Positions 9,017-17,298 of a stretch of 17,418 nucleotides of DNA are shown here, in pieces. The position numbers and the translations under genes were made by a program. This stretch comes from Coemansia sp. RSA 922 (lineage: Eukaryota > Kickxellomycota > Kickxellomycetes > Kickxellales > Kickxellaceae): positions 1 through 17,418 of the forward strand of contig JANBQS010000463.1 of NCBI GenBank assembly GCA_027577415.1, in the 5' to 3' direction. The notes below the pieces were generated by a model. The model saw only the letters and a list, made by a program, of their open reading frames with translations. It was not told the DNA's origin and did not search any database. Numbering within the stretch: position 1 is the stretch's first letter; each line of letters starts with the position of its first letter.

Positions 9017-9232
9017 AAACAGCACCCTGGCGTTGGTTTGATACAGATCTAATCGTTCTCACTTGGATACAGACTAAAATTTTCCCCCAAAAGAGAGCCT
9101 ACCTGTCTGAGCGACCAGGGGCAAAGGAACCAACATATCAGCTAACATATTCACTTGTAACATTTTCCGAGCTTTATGCCAAGTTGATATTGTATTTTAA
9201 AGTGTTGTAGGAATTGTTAAGAAAGAAACAAA

Positions 9233-10384
9233 TCACTCATCTTTGCTCTTTGAGCGTTGTTTGCGCCTGGCAGCCTTCGAGGAAGCGCCAGCTGTCTTGT
9301 TGCCTGCTCCATCGTCGCCGCCATTGTCCTCCGAATCGCTACGGCTGTCATCGAGGTTGTTCTGTGTGACGATGCGGTAGATAATGCGAAGTACTAGAGC
9401 AAACCAGTAGATGATGAGAACCTGCAAGGTGCAAAGCAAAAAGGTAAACCCGCCGATAGACGCCCGACTATAGAATGACCCATTTTCGGGATCCCAGAGA
9501 GTATTGGGGCCCAGAATATCGTACGTCTCATAGAACACGCTGTACGTAATCTTAAAGTACAGGTAGTGCCGCGTATACACCCACGAGATGATAAAGACGA
9601 CAAACGAGACGACCGCGGCACGCTCAAAGCCCATGTAGCGCATGCACTTTGTTCCAGATAGGAAGATGTCCGACGAGTCCATGCAGCACAGCACGCCATT
9701 CCCGACACGAGTGTAGTTCGTATAGAGCGACCAGCCCATGAGATTGCAAGTCACGATGTGGTGGATAAACATGACGACAAAGTCCTTGCGCCGCTCCTCG
9801 ACTAGCAAGACAAAGATCTGCTGGACCCAAAAACCCATCTGGATCAAATAGTACGACTTCATCAGCGCCGACAGCTGCTTGTGGCCCTCGGGGTAGTTGA
9901 TCCAGTACTGACGAGTGTCCATCCAGTGCGGGCCGTGGTACATAACGTAGAGGCCCGTCGCGTTAGAGATAATGTAGTAGATGGTCAGCCAACCTTGCTC
10001 TGCGAACCGAGTAACCTTGCGCGCTGACTTTACGCCATACCACTTTGCAAACGGCTCCAGCATCTTGTACATGATAGTGGCGCGGATGAACGTAAAGGCA
10101 ATGGCCCAGTGAAGAATGAAATAGACGTCGTCTCTGCCGCGAGCGTACCGGCCCTGCGCGTCGTTGGGGATCCGGTACTGCAAGTGGACAAGCTTCGAGT
10201 CCCCACCAGCCAAGAGATAGTCGTAGCAGTGGATGACCGCCAGTAATCCTGCCGACCAAGAGATCTGGTTGTTGACGATCCATTGGCAGGCCTTGCCAGT
10301 CATCGTAGACCGTTTAGCGGCCGCCTCTTTTGCCGCCATGTCCGCAAAGTAGGACTGTTTCGCGGGCTTCTCCACCATTGTCAT
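9233..10384 (-). CDS. LAG1: Ceramide synthase, Lag1/Lac1 family (TLC domain)
   Basis: A single exon encodes 383 aa, with ATG at 10384-10382 (a second in-frame ATG two codons later could serve) and TGA at 9235-9233. The enzyme N-acylates sphingoid bases with fatty acyl-CoA in the ER membrane. The Lag1 motif is complete: EERRKDF (196-202), the essential histidine pair H208-H209 in MFIHHIVT, and D236 and D239 in CCMDSSDIFL. About seven hydrophobic segments are visible, near 43-60, 87-106, 131-150, 177-196, 204-222, 256-276 and 313-338. The cytosolic tail has an acidic serine cluster (S347, S349, S351 in DSRSDSED) resembling the CK2 sites known in yeast Lag1/Lac1. The protein ends KSKDE, which fits the KxKxx ER-retrieval pattern. 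Length is slightly below the ~411-418 aa of the yeast enzymes. A second, degenerate TLC gene lies 3.6 kb away on the same strand. Confidence 0.95.
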   Translation of the reverse strand: MTMVEKPAKQSYFADMAAKEAAAKRSTMTGKACQWIVNNQISWSAGLLAVIHCYDYLLAGGDSKLVHLQYRIPNDAQGRYARGRDDVYFILHWAIAFTFIRATIMYKMLEPFAKWYGVKSARKVTRFAEQGWLTIYYIISNATGLYVMYHGPHWMDTRQYWINYPEGHKQLSALMKSYYLIQMGFWVQQIFVLLVEERRKDFVVMFIHHIVTCNLMGWSLYTNYTRVGNGVLCCMDSSDIFLSGTKCMRYMGFERAAVVSFVVFIISWVYTRHYLYFKITYSVFYETYDILGPNTLWDPENGSFYSRASIGGFTFLLCTLQVLIIYWFALVLRIIYRIVTQNNLDDSRSDSEDNGGDDGAGNKTAGASSKAARRKQRSKSKDE

Positions 10385-10806
10385 TTCTGGAATTCAAGAG
10401 TGAAGCTGCACCAAGCTGTCGGTCAAGATGAGAAGCTTTAAGAAATTAATGTCGGGTGCAAGTAAAAGAGAGTAATCCAAGTAATTAGCAACAACACAGT
10501 AATAAAAATAAAAAATAAAAAAGGGAAAGCAAAAGAAAAAGAAGCGTAGGGCGTGCTTGACCAATTTTTTTCTTCTTAACTTTCGCGGAAGCGGCTCCAG
10601 ATTCCAAAGCAAATAGTTAAGTGTGGCTTTTCCTGGCATGCGGAACAGCCCACCTCCGAACCGGCACGACGATCACCTATTCAGTTCTGCGTGATTTTTT
10701 AGCACAACGGTCTCAAAAGTCCCTTTTTGGGTGATCGCCATTAAGCAGTTAATGTTATGTTTTTGCCAATACATTAAAAAAATGCTAATTTGAGGTTACT
10801 CGTCTT
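10385..10806 (-). promoter_or_regulatory. Lag1 upstream region and Nma111 3' flank
   Basis: This 422 bp lies between the Nma111 stop and the Lag1 ATG. Read on the - strand it has a long pyrimidine-rich tract (10501-10544), the usual look of a fungal promoter/leader. It also holds an open frame of 81 codons (ATG 10639, stop at 10394) just before the Lag1 ATG, which may be chance or a uORF. An 8-bp inverted repeat (CGATCACC 10670-10677, GGTGATCG 10730-10737) lies in the Nma111 3' flank. No confident TATA or polyadenylation signal is seen. Confidence 0.45.
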
Positions 10807-13605
10807 TTAGATATAACGCCATCCCTCAGCAGACTCCTGGTCCTTGACCAAAGTCCTGGTAGGCCAGTAGTGATAGCACATCTTGATTGTAAGCACATTT
10901 GGCTTTGACTTTGAAGAGATGACCTTGACACGCACATACTCATTGTCCTGGCAAGAATTGACAGCGCGCTCAAACGAGTCAATATCTGGTGTAGCAGCGT
11001 CATTGACATGAGTGACCCAGTGTCCTTCCACCATGCCGTTCTCGTAAGAGTAGGAGCTGAACACAACGTCGGCACAGTACACTCCCGAGGGAACAGTAGT
11101 TGACTGCTGCAGCACAGTCTTGTGCGGCGCATGGAACAATGCACCCGCCCAGCAAACCACCTTGCCGACCTCTTGCTTGCTTTCCGTAGTCTCTACTTGC
11201 AACGTGTGCTCTTGAGAATCGCGCAGCACTACTATTTCCAAGGTTGGATTAGTGAACTGTGCATCAAAGTCCTCGAGCGTCCTAACCAGCCTGCCATTTA
11301 TGCTGACAACAATATCCAGCTCTTGTAGCACGTCTTTAGCCTTGCTTAGCGCCTCGACGCGTTTAATCTGGTACAGTTGGCTGCGAGTGGATGCAGTGCT
11401 TTGTAGCTCGTTGCTTCGCTCATTGCTTAGACCAGCCTGACGTGCCTTTACAATAGTAATCGGAGTTATCTCGACCTTTAGACTGCGTGGCTCTGGCTCC
11501 TCATCGCGCTGCAATGCTCGCAGAGCTGGAACTAGAGCCTGTACAGGATGTCCACCGACGCCCATTGACTTTTTGGCCTTTATGTACTCGAGCCATAGCG
11601 CCTGTGCGTCTCCATTTTCGTCAACAATAATGCCGAATCCGTAGTTGGCGGCGGTTGGGTTGTCTAGCTGCGCCACTTCAACATTGATTGAGCGCCAGCG
11701 AGGCGGCTCAAATGACGTGGTTTCAACAGGCAGAATGTTGGAGACCTGGGCGTTGAGGCACACCGGCGTCTCGTACTTGCTCATAGCAAGCATGCGAATC
11801 GAGTCACCAGCTTCCAGCGCCTTCTCCGAGAGCTTGATAGCCTGTACCTTTGTCGTTCCAATGTGCTTGGGATCATACTGAACAATAGCATAGCTGATGG
11901 TTGGGTGCTGGAACCTTAGCTTTGCTGGAATAACAGCCGTACCAGCAATTGTGATTGTAATCCGACAAGCTGTAGAAGCAACTGTCTCTCGGCCGACTAC
12001 CACCAACCCTCTCTCGGCATCGATAATTGCGCCGTAGCTTGCGTTGATCCTGTTCACATTGCCCTCAATGAAAATAGGGATCATACACTTGACTTTGACT
12101 ATCGAGTGCACTACATCCTGGAGCTTGGCGACGTCTGCGTTTTTGATGACGGGGAAAATCACATTGGTTGGCTCAATATCGCGAGCGGGAGGCAGATCAG
12201 CAATACTCTCTCTGTCCCACAGACCCGAGCAGTCATTGCGTGTATACAGAGCCACTTGGTTCCAGAGATGCGAGATCTTGATTGAGCCGTCAATTAGGCA
12301 ATTGTTATAGTACTCGCTGATGTGGAAGTACTTTACTGGTACGCATTCGTTGTTGCCTATCGTCTTGATTACATCAATGACTTGAGTGATATTGGCAACG
12401 GCCTTTCCATTGATACTCTTGAGCACGTAGGGTTTGACGGCAATTGGTTCCTCCAAGATGCAAAACAGCCAATTGGCAATTACACCCGTTGCAGGGACTC
12501 GGTAGTGGTTGGCTAGCTGGAACGACAAATTCGTCATGGTAGTACCTCCAACTTGCAGCATTTGAGAGGGCTCGAGCGCATGTAGATTTTGCACATTGAC
12601 TTGCACGTCCTTGGACGTTTTACCGCGGATAACAGTCATGTCCAGAGTCTGGTCAACATTGCCATCCAAAAGTTCTTCAAGCAAGACAAAGTGAGCGACT
12701 GTTTTGCCATTGATGCGATACAACACGTCACCCTCTTCGAGTCCCGCAATATGACCCGGTCCATCTGGAAGTACAGTTTTGACGACCATCATGCCGACAC
12801 CACCGGGAACGTCCTGACGAACATTGTTCTCGACAGTGTCAGAAACACCCAAGCGGCGAACCTCGTCATACGACCTGTACTGGAATGTGGTCTGGATAGT
12901 TCCGCGCTTGACCTCCGTTTGAGCTTGGATAGCCTCGAGCACACACTTTACTCGATCAAGTGGCAAGTAGAGGTCAGTACTGGCCTTTGTCAGTCCAGCG
13001 CTAACAATAGCCACGGCCTGTCCAGCAATGTTAATCATTGGACTGCCTGAACTTCCTCCAGTGCCATTGGTAGATGCCTGGATATAGAAGGTATTAGAGT
13101 CATTGTAGGTCATATCGCCTAGCGTGGGAACATTCCTGTCAATAAGCGAGATAGAGCTAGCCAGAATAGACACCTTTTGTCCAGCGTCATTGCCAATTAC
13201 ACGAATGTCAACTCCGACTTTGGCACCCTCAGGATACAACTCTATCTCTTCCAATTTGGTATGCTTGATCAGCATAGGGTCGAATTTGAAGAATCCAAAG
13301 TCGTGGATGGGGTCGCGGTAGATTGCCTTTAGTTCAATCTCCTCGTGGTTGTTGAAAACAGCCCTAGCGACTACGGGTCCAGCAGAGACAACATGGCGGT
13401 TGGTCAGGATGATTCCGTTGTTGGCATCGACAATAAACCCAGTGGCTTGAGAGGTGCCGCGATTTTCGGTTTCAAACGTGAATGGACGGATGAACTTGAT
13501 CGATACAATGCTGTTAATCTTGGACTCGATAGTTTCCTGCCAGCTCGCAGCAGCGCCGGTACCAGCCGTACCATCGGAAGATGCAGTGTTAGAGTTGCTT
13601 GACAT
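10807..13605 (-). CDS. NMA111: Nma111/Ynm3-type nuclear HtrA-like serine protease
   Basis: One exon encodes 932 aa (yeast 997), from ATG 13605-13603 (MSSNSNTASSDG) to TAA 10809-10807. The frame continues upstream of this ATG only to a TTG, through sequence unlike the family. An intact trypsin-like triad is visible: H71 in TNRHVV, D102 in HDFGFF and S186 in GGSSGSPM, with spacing close to yeast H121/D152/S235. Domains in order are protease 1 (about 35-220), PDZ1 (about 268-340, GVGMMVVKTVLPDGP), PDZ2 (about 370-432), a second protease-like domain (about 498-690) without catalytic residues (GRETV, SYAIVQY and ANYGFG at the triad positions), then PDZ3 (about 710-805) and PDZ4 (about 815-912). 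This duplicated protease-PDZ-PDZ plan is diagnostic. In yeast the protein is nuclear, pro-apoptotic on stress, and cleaves the IAP Bir1. Confidence 0.95.
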   Translation of the reverse strand: MSSNSNTASSDGTAGTGAAASWQETIESKINSIVSIKFIRPFTFETENRGTSQATGFIVDANNGIILTNRHVVSAGPVVARAVFNNHEEIELKAIYRDPIHDFGFFKFDPMLIKHTKLEEIELYPEGAKVGVDIRVIGNDAGQKVSILASSISLIDRNVPTLGDMTYNDSNTFYIQASTNGTGGSSGSPMINIAGQAVAIVSAGLTKASTDLYLPLDRVKCVLEAIQAQTEVKRGTIQTTFQYRSYDEVRRLGVSDTVENNVRQDVPGGVGMMVVKTVLPDGPGHIAGLEEGDVLYRINGKTVAHFVLLEELLDGNVDQTLDMTVIRGKTSKDVQVNVQNLHALEPSQMLQVGGTTMTNLSFQLANHYRVPATGVIANWLFCILEEPIAVKPYVLKSINGKAVANITQVIDVIKTIGNNECVPVKYFHISEYYNNCLIDGSIKISHLWNQVALYTRNDCSGLWDRESIADLPPARDIEPTNVIFPVIKNADVAKLQDVVHSIVKVKCMIPIFIEGNVNRINASYGAIIDAERGLVVVGRETVASTACRITITIAGTAVIPAKLRFQHPTISYAIVQYDPKHIGTTKVQAIKLSEKALEAGDSIRMLAMSKYETPVCLNAQVSNILPVETTSFEPPRWRSINVEVAQLDNPTAANYGFGIIVDENGDAQALWLEYIKAKKSMGVGGHPVQALVPALRALQRDEEPEPRSLKVEITPITIVKARQAGLSNERSNELQSTASTRSQLYQIKRVEALSKAKDVLQELDIVVSINGRLVRTLEDFDAQFTNPTLEIVVLRDSQEHTLQVETTESKQEVGKVVCWAGALFHAPHKTVLQQSTTVPSGVYCADVVFSSYSYENGMVEGHWVTHVNDAATPDIDSFERAVNSCQDNEYVRVKVISSKSKPNVLTIKMCYHYWPTRTLVKDQESAEGWRYI

Positions 13606-13984
13606 TGGCGTTGTTAGTAAAGAGTTGGTAGCTAATATGTTGTTCCCCTGCTGTTTTAATGGATGTAATAGTGCGTGCTTGATATGTGCAAGTGAATACA
13701 AAAAGTTTGAATAAATAAAAGTATAAAAAAATCTAAATGGTATGTGGATGAAAGAAAACGGAGGTGCACATCGCCAATATATAAGCAATGTCTGTCCATG
13801 TTTTAAAAGTTGTCAAGGCCGTCACTAAAAGAGAAAAAACATACTTTTTCTTAAAAAGCAAGCAAGCATAGCGCAAAAAGCTTGGTTTAAAAGCCCGAAT
13901 GACAAAAAGCACAAAAACGCCATAAAGTTCTTTGAACCATTCGCGTACTAATAGGAAGTAAAAAGAAAAGAGTAAAAGGAGAGT
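13606..13984 (-). promoter_or_regulatory. Nma111 upstream region with TATA-like element
   Basis: This 379 bp separates the TLC-like gene stop from the Nma111 ATG. A TATA-like run lies at 13778-13785 (CTTATATA on the - strand, TATATAAG on +), about 170 bp before the ATG. T-rich tracts follow at about 13695-13735. A perfect TACTAAC occurs at 13613-13619, 7 bp before the ATG; it looks like a branch site, but I cannot find a convincing upstream exon. A 12-codon ATG-stop uORF begins close to the TATA element. No repeat or RNA gene is seen. Confidence 0.35.
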
Positions 13985-15010
13985 TTACAAAGTTTTCTTT
14001 GACATATCGGGTGCATGCGCCGACGTTGTCGCATCCCACCAAAGGTTTTTAGTTTGGACTCCCTGCAAAACGCATAATGCAGTCATTGAGCCCATCAAAG
14101 CCCAGCATTGCGCGCTTACACGTGTATCGGCCAGAGATCCACACCTTACAGACACATAGACCAGACTAGGCAGCACGACAAGGGTAGAGAGAGCGGCTAT
14201 ACCGCCAGCCACAACATTCATGACTTGGTGGAGACACGCAGACAGGGCGCTGGACACCCCCGAAACGGCGGCGATTACGGTGGGCAAATCGATGGCTAGT
14301 ACGACTAGGCCCGCAAACTTTGCTTGACCCAAAAGGCCAGCACATGCCAGGACGCCAGCAACCAAGTAGTGTATAGCGATTCGCCGGTAGTATCCAGGTC
14401 GGTTCTCATCTTCAATAAACACAGCGACAAGCTCAGCCAGTCGCAGCGCACACTGGCCAAGCACAAACACCTTGAACTCGGTCGAAACTCCTTCATCTAA
14501 TGATGTGCCGCTCCATAGAGACTCCAGTCCCAACGAATCCAGCCGTGGCCATCCAACAAAGTAAGCAGCAGATATCGCAGACGCCAAGTACACCAAACCC
14601 GTATAGACATGCTCGGCCATACCTTGCTGCCTCTCAAACGACTGAACACCCAGACAGCGCAATAGTGGCCGCAAGACGTAGCGGAACAATCCAGCGCGAA
14701 CAAACAAAAGTTTGCTTGTGATAAGCACGACTAGCGCTATATCCTTGCCACCAAAATGGTACTGCCCATCTTTATCTAGATCCGGGTAGTTGAACGTTGT
14801 GAACGTGCTTGAAAAGTGCTCGCCCATTAGCCAGCCCGCCCAAATCGCGCAAAAGAACCCAGCTGTCGCCCCAAGTGTGTTTTGCTCATAGTCTTCTTGC
14901 AGATACTCGGCACTGAGTGTCCTCTTTTGAAACCTCTTCCGTATCGGTTGTTGTTGGTCACTACCACCACTTGCAGCGGCAGCAGTAGCGGTGTCGTTCG
15001 TGTCCGCCAT
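13985..15010 (-). CDS. Degenerate Lag1-like TLC membrane protein (probable pseudo-ceramide synthase)
   Basis: A single exon encodes 341 aa from ATG 15010-15008 (MADTNDTATA) to TAA 13987-13985. Another in-frame ATG at 15085 would add 25 residues, but these are encoded by the pyrimidine-rich leader, so I prefer the shorter form. The region about 85-260 aligns with the neighbouring Lag1 in order and spacing. E202..H214 is the same 12-residue step as E196..H208 in Lag1, and H214..D241 is one residue shorter than H208..D236. The essential His-His pair reads H214-Y215 and the second aspartate is replaced (AIDLPTV). Acyltransferase activity is therefore unlikely. At least six hydrophobic segments are visible, and the C-terminus SKKTL fits the KKxx ER-retrieval signal. 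A regulatory or scaffold role next to ceramide synthase is inference. A highly divergent enzyme of another TLC subfamily is the alternative. Confidence 0.7.
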   Translation of the reverse strand: MADTNDTATAAAASGGSDQQQPIRKRFQKRTLSAEYLQEDYEQNTLGATAGFFCAIWAGWLMGEHFSSTFTTFNYPDLDKDGQYHFGGKDIALVVLITSKLLFVRAGLFRYVLRPLLRCLGVQSFERQQGMAEHVYTGLVYLASAISAAYFVGWPRLDSLGLESLWSGTSLDEGVSTEFKVFVLGQCALRLAELVAVFIEDENRPGYYRRIAIHYLVAGVLACAGLLGQAKFAGLVVLAIDLPTVIAAVSGVSSALSACLHQVMNVVAGGIAALSTLVVLPSLVYVSVRCGSLADTRVSAQCWALMGSMTALCVLQGVQTKNLWWDATTSAHAPDMSKKTL

Positions 15011-15040
15011 AGATAGATAAATAGAAGAAAGTAAAAAAAG
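15011..15040 (-). promoter_or_regulatory. Pyrimidine-rich leader of the TLC-like gene
   Basis: On the - strand this stretch is almost entirely C and T and runs directly into ATG 15010. Such CT-rich blocks are common just upstream of fungal start codons and help to choose this ATG over the upstream one at 15085. Function is inferred from composition only. Confidence 0.35.
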
Positions 15041-15228
15041 TAAGCTTTTTAGAGTTAAGAGGCGATGAAGAGCGTGTGAACTCATTGATCTCCATGACTC
15101 CCCCTTGTCCGCTTGCGTCAAGAAGTGATGGTAACACTGAAAGCACGTGGTCTATCGGTCGTGTACCGATCATTATCTTCAACAGTTAAGGATAGATGCA
15201 TTGATTATATTGGCAGCTCGATACAACG

Positions 15229-17298
15229 TTATTTAGTACTGGATGCAGACGGCATAGTCGCAGACGGTGACGTAAAGGCTGAGAATACCCGTTGACCCAG
15301 ACCAGCACTATTGTTTCCAACTGAGGGCTGTGCCGAGACCGACTGCCGCAGGGCCAGTGGCGGCGAGGCCAGACCACCAAGCTTGGCAGAGAACGCACTG
15401 GATGTAGGCTCATTCCACAGTACCAGGGCGTTGAACCATTCTCTCGCCACAGCAGCCTCGTCATGAGCCAGCCAGTAATTGCGTTTCGCGCTGACAACCT
15501 TAAAGTACGTACGACGCAGAGAGCGGGCCTTGGCAGTAGACGGATCAGGACCACGTATGTCATGGATATCGTCACGACGCAAAATCTGCTTCACCTCATA
15601 CTCCTTATCGTTGTGGTAGTACGAGAGCGTATTCTGCCGCAACACGAACCAGCGCCGACGCCATTGCCGCAATTTATCCTGTTTTAACAGGTATCCACGC
15701 AGAATCACGCGATCTTCCTCTAGCCGGGTCTCAATCTCGCGACGATGGCTTACGTTAAAGTTGGGCTCCTCGTCCTCTTCCCCTTCGTCATCGCCCTCAT
15801 CGTCTTCAACTACCGGTGCTGGCTCGTGGCCTTGGTCAACGCCCGGTGGAAGTGCCGTTATTGCGTTGGCCGAAAAGTCCGGATGTTGCGAGGACGTGTG
15901 CATCAATGAAATGGCATGTGGCGTATCTATACGCAGACCAAGTGGCAAAGGAATGCTGACGCCCTCCGGATCCTTGCTGGAGTGGAACGATTCCACAGCT
16001 CTTACGGGCGAGGGCTCATTGCCGTCGTTGCGACATGCTCCAGAATCTACCAAGACAATAGCAAAAGAAAAAAAATAGACATGTCAGATATCAGTAGTCG
16101 GAAGCGAAGGAATAATACGATGCCACGTGGATGTCTGTGCTGCAACCGGCTGTGTAGCTTAATTTTGTTCTCGCCCCCGCACTCGCATCCGCCACCAAAA
16201 ACCTCCAGCAGACTGGTGCCAATGTGCGGAGACATGCGAATGTTTAGCGGGGGAGGGAGAGGGCAAACACCCCACATTCTCAAAAAAAACTAATTCTTAC
16301 CTTGTGCAGCAAATATAACATTTGCAGGCATTGACGGGGTAAATGTCCGATGTGTGGCAGCGGTTGGCAGAGACATGAATGCATCTGGAGCATCCTCCAG
16401 CGGCGACTTTAGCGTGGCTCTAGATGCAGTGGCAAAATGCATGCGCGAGACATTGTCATCCGGGTGGTGAGGCGCATGACAACTCTCAGCAGAAGGGCGA
16501 GTGCTTCCAGAGCTGGTGCTGTGAAGGCAGTTGATATCGACGACCACAGACTTTAGTCTAGCCAGCCATGTATCGAGCTCCTGGTCACTAGATGCCTCAA
16601 AGAAAAAGCTGCGAGTGGGAGTCTCCACCTCAAAGACAAAAGAGTGATTGCGGCGCTGAACCTGGTGGACTTCAGTAATCTCGTCGGCGCGAATGACGCG
16701 CTTCAGCTTGTCTTCGTTATAGCGCTTATATATCATAAGAGCTTGCGATCTCAATACGCACCACCGCTTGTTCCACGCCTATAACACACAATAAGGTAAT
16801 CGTTAATGAATGAAGGTGAGCCAAGTCTGGTGGAAAGTAAGACTCACATCATCATGTTTTTTTGACTACATACCTTGCTAGCGCCACCGCCGGCCTTTTT
16901 GTATAGGAAGCCTTCCATGTGCACTTGCTCCTTCTTAATGGCGTCTCTGGCCTTGTCGCGATACAGGCGCTCCCGGGCGCCGTCGGCCTGGGCAGCCGTC
17001 AGATCATCTGGGTCGCTTACAATATCTTCTGACTCTTGTGAGTGTGCTGAGCGTTGGCGAATAACGTGTAGCTCTGAGAACTTTGTCGATGGTGAAAACG
17101 TCAGCGCAGGTCTGGTGCCCTCGGGCGACGCTCCATGCTACAATATGTAAAGAGAGGGAATACAAACAGAATTAGCGAATTGACTGAGCCACCACGAGCA
17201 ATGGAAGAGGCAGCGTCAATGCGTACCATGTGAGTTTCGACTGCTGCTGCTGGCAAGGGCAGCGCGGACGAAGCAGTGGGAACAACGGCGTTCGTCAT
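15229..17298 (-). CDS. Tandem PH-domain protein, Opy1-like
   Basis: Four exons join in frame to 543 aa: 17298-17227, 17137-16874, 16778-16301 and 16046-15229 (TAA). Introns are 89, 95 and 254 nt with GTACGC..TAG, GTATGT..TAG and GTAAGA..TAG ends. PH1 is about 97-193: EGFLYKK, the NKRWCVLR strand just after the second splice, and the invariant tryptophan W183 in the final helix. PH2 is about 385-483: RGYLLKQ, QWRRRWFVLR and W475 in AREWFNAL. Basic residues between the first strands of both domains (K393..R401-R403 in PH2) suit phosphoinositide binding. A Ser/His-rich linker and an acidic block (about 352-366) separate them. Yeast Opy1, also a tandem-PH protein, senses PI(4,5)P2 and restrains PI4P 5-kinase Mss4; orthology is suggested by architecture, not proven. 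The small first exon depends on a GTACGC donor. Confidence 0.85.

Larger units (their letters stand above)
8084..9232. other. 1.15 kb interval between CPSF_A and Lag1 genes, only partly explained
   Basis: This is the longest stretch without a confident gene. It contains the promoter of the CPSF_A gene, the candidate exon at 8274-8572, a - strand open frame at 8655-8976, a + strand frame at 8739-8936 that ends just after a GTAAGT (8926), and a perfect short hairpin at 8997-9016. I see no transposase, terminal repeats, tRNA or obvious non-coding RNA. The Lag1 3' end must terminate somewhere in the first ~100 bp after 9233. Confidence 0.6.

Noticed and set aside
2769..9091. The same 12-mer TTTTCCCCCAAA at 2769-2780 and 9080-9091
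   Set aside because: A shared 12-mer is expected by chance several times in 17 kb, especially with A/T-rich ends. The contexts differ and no larger repeat surrounds the copies.
13603..13619. TACTAAC plus downstream AAG as a 3' splice site that would remove the Nma111 ATG
   Set aside because: No upstream exon with an ATG, a good donor and a compatible frame is visible. The ATG-initiated protein already has the expected domain order and near-normal length.
15011..15085. 25-residue hydrophobic N-terminal extension of the TLC-like protein resembling a signal peptide
   Set aside because: The hydrophobicity comes from the CT-rich leader (Leu, Phe, Ser codons). The shorter start gives an N-terminus like other TLC proteins. 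Not excluded without transcript data.
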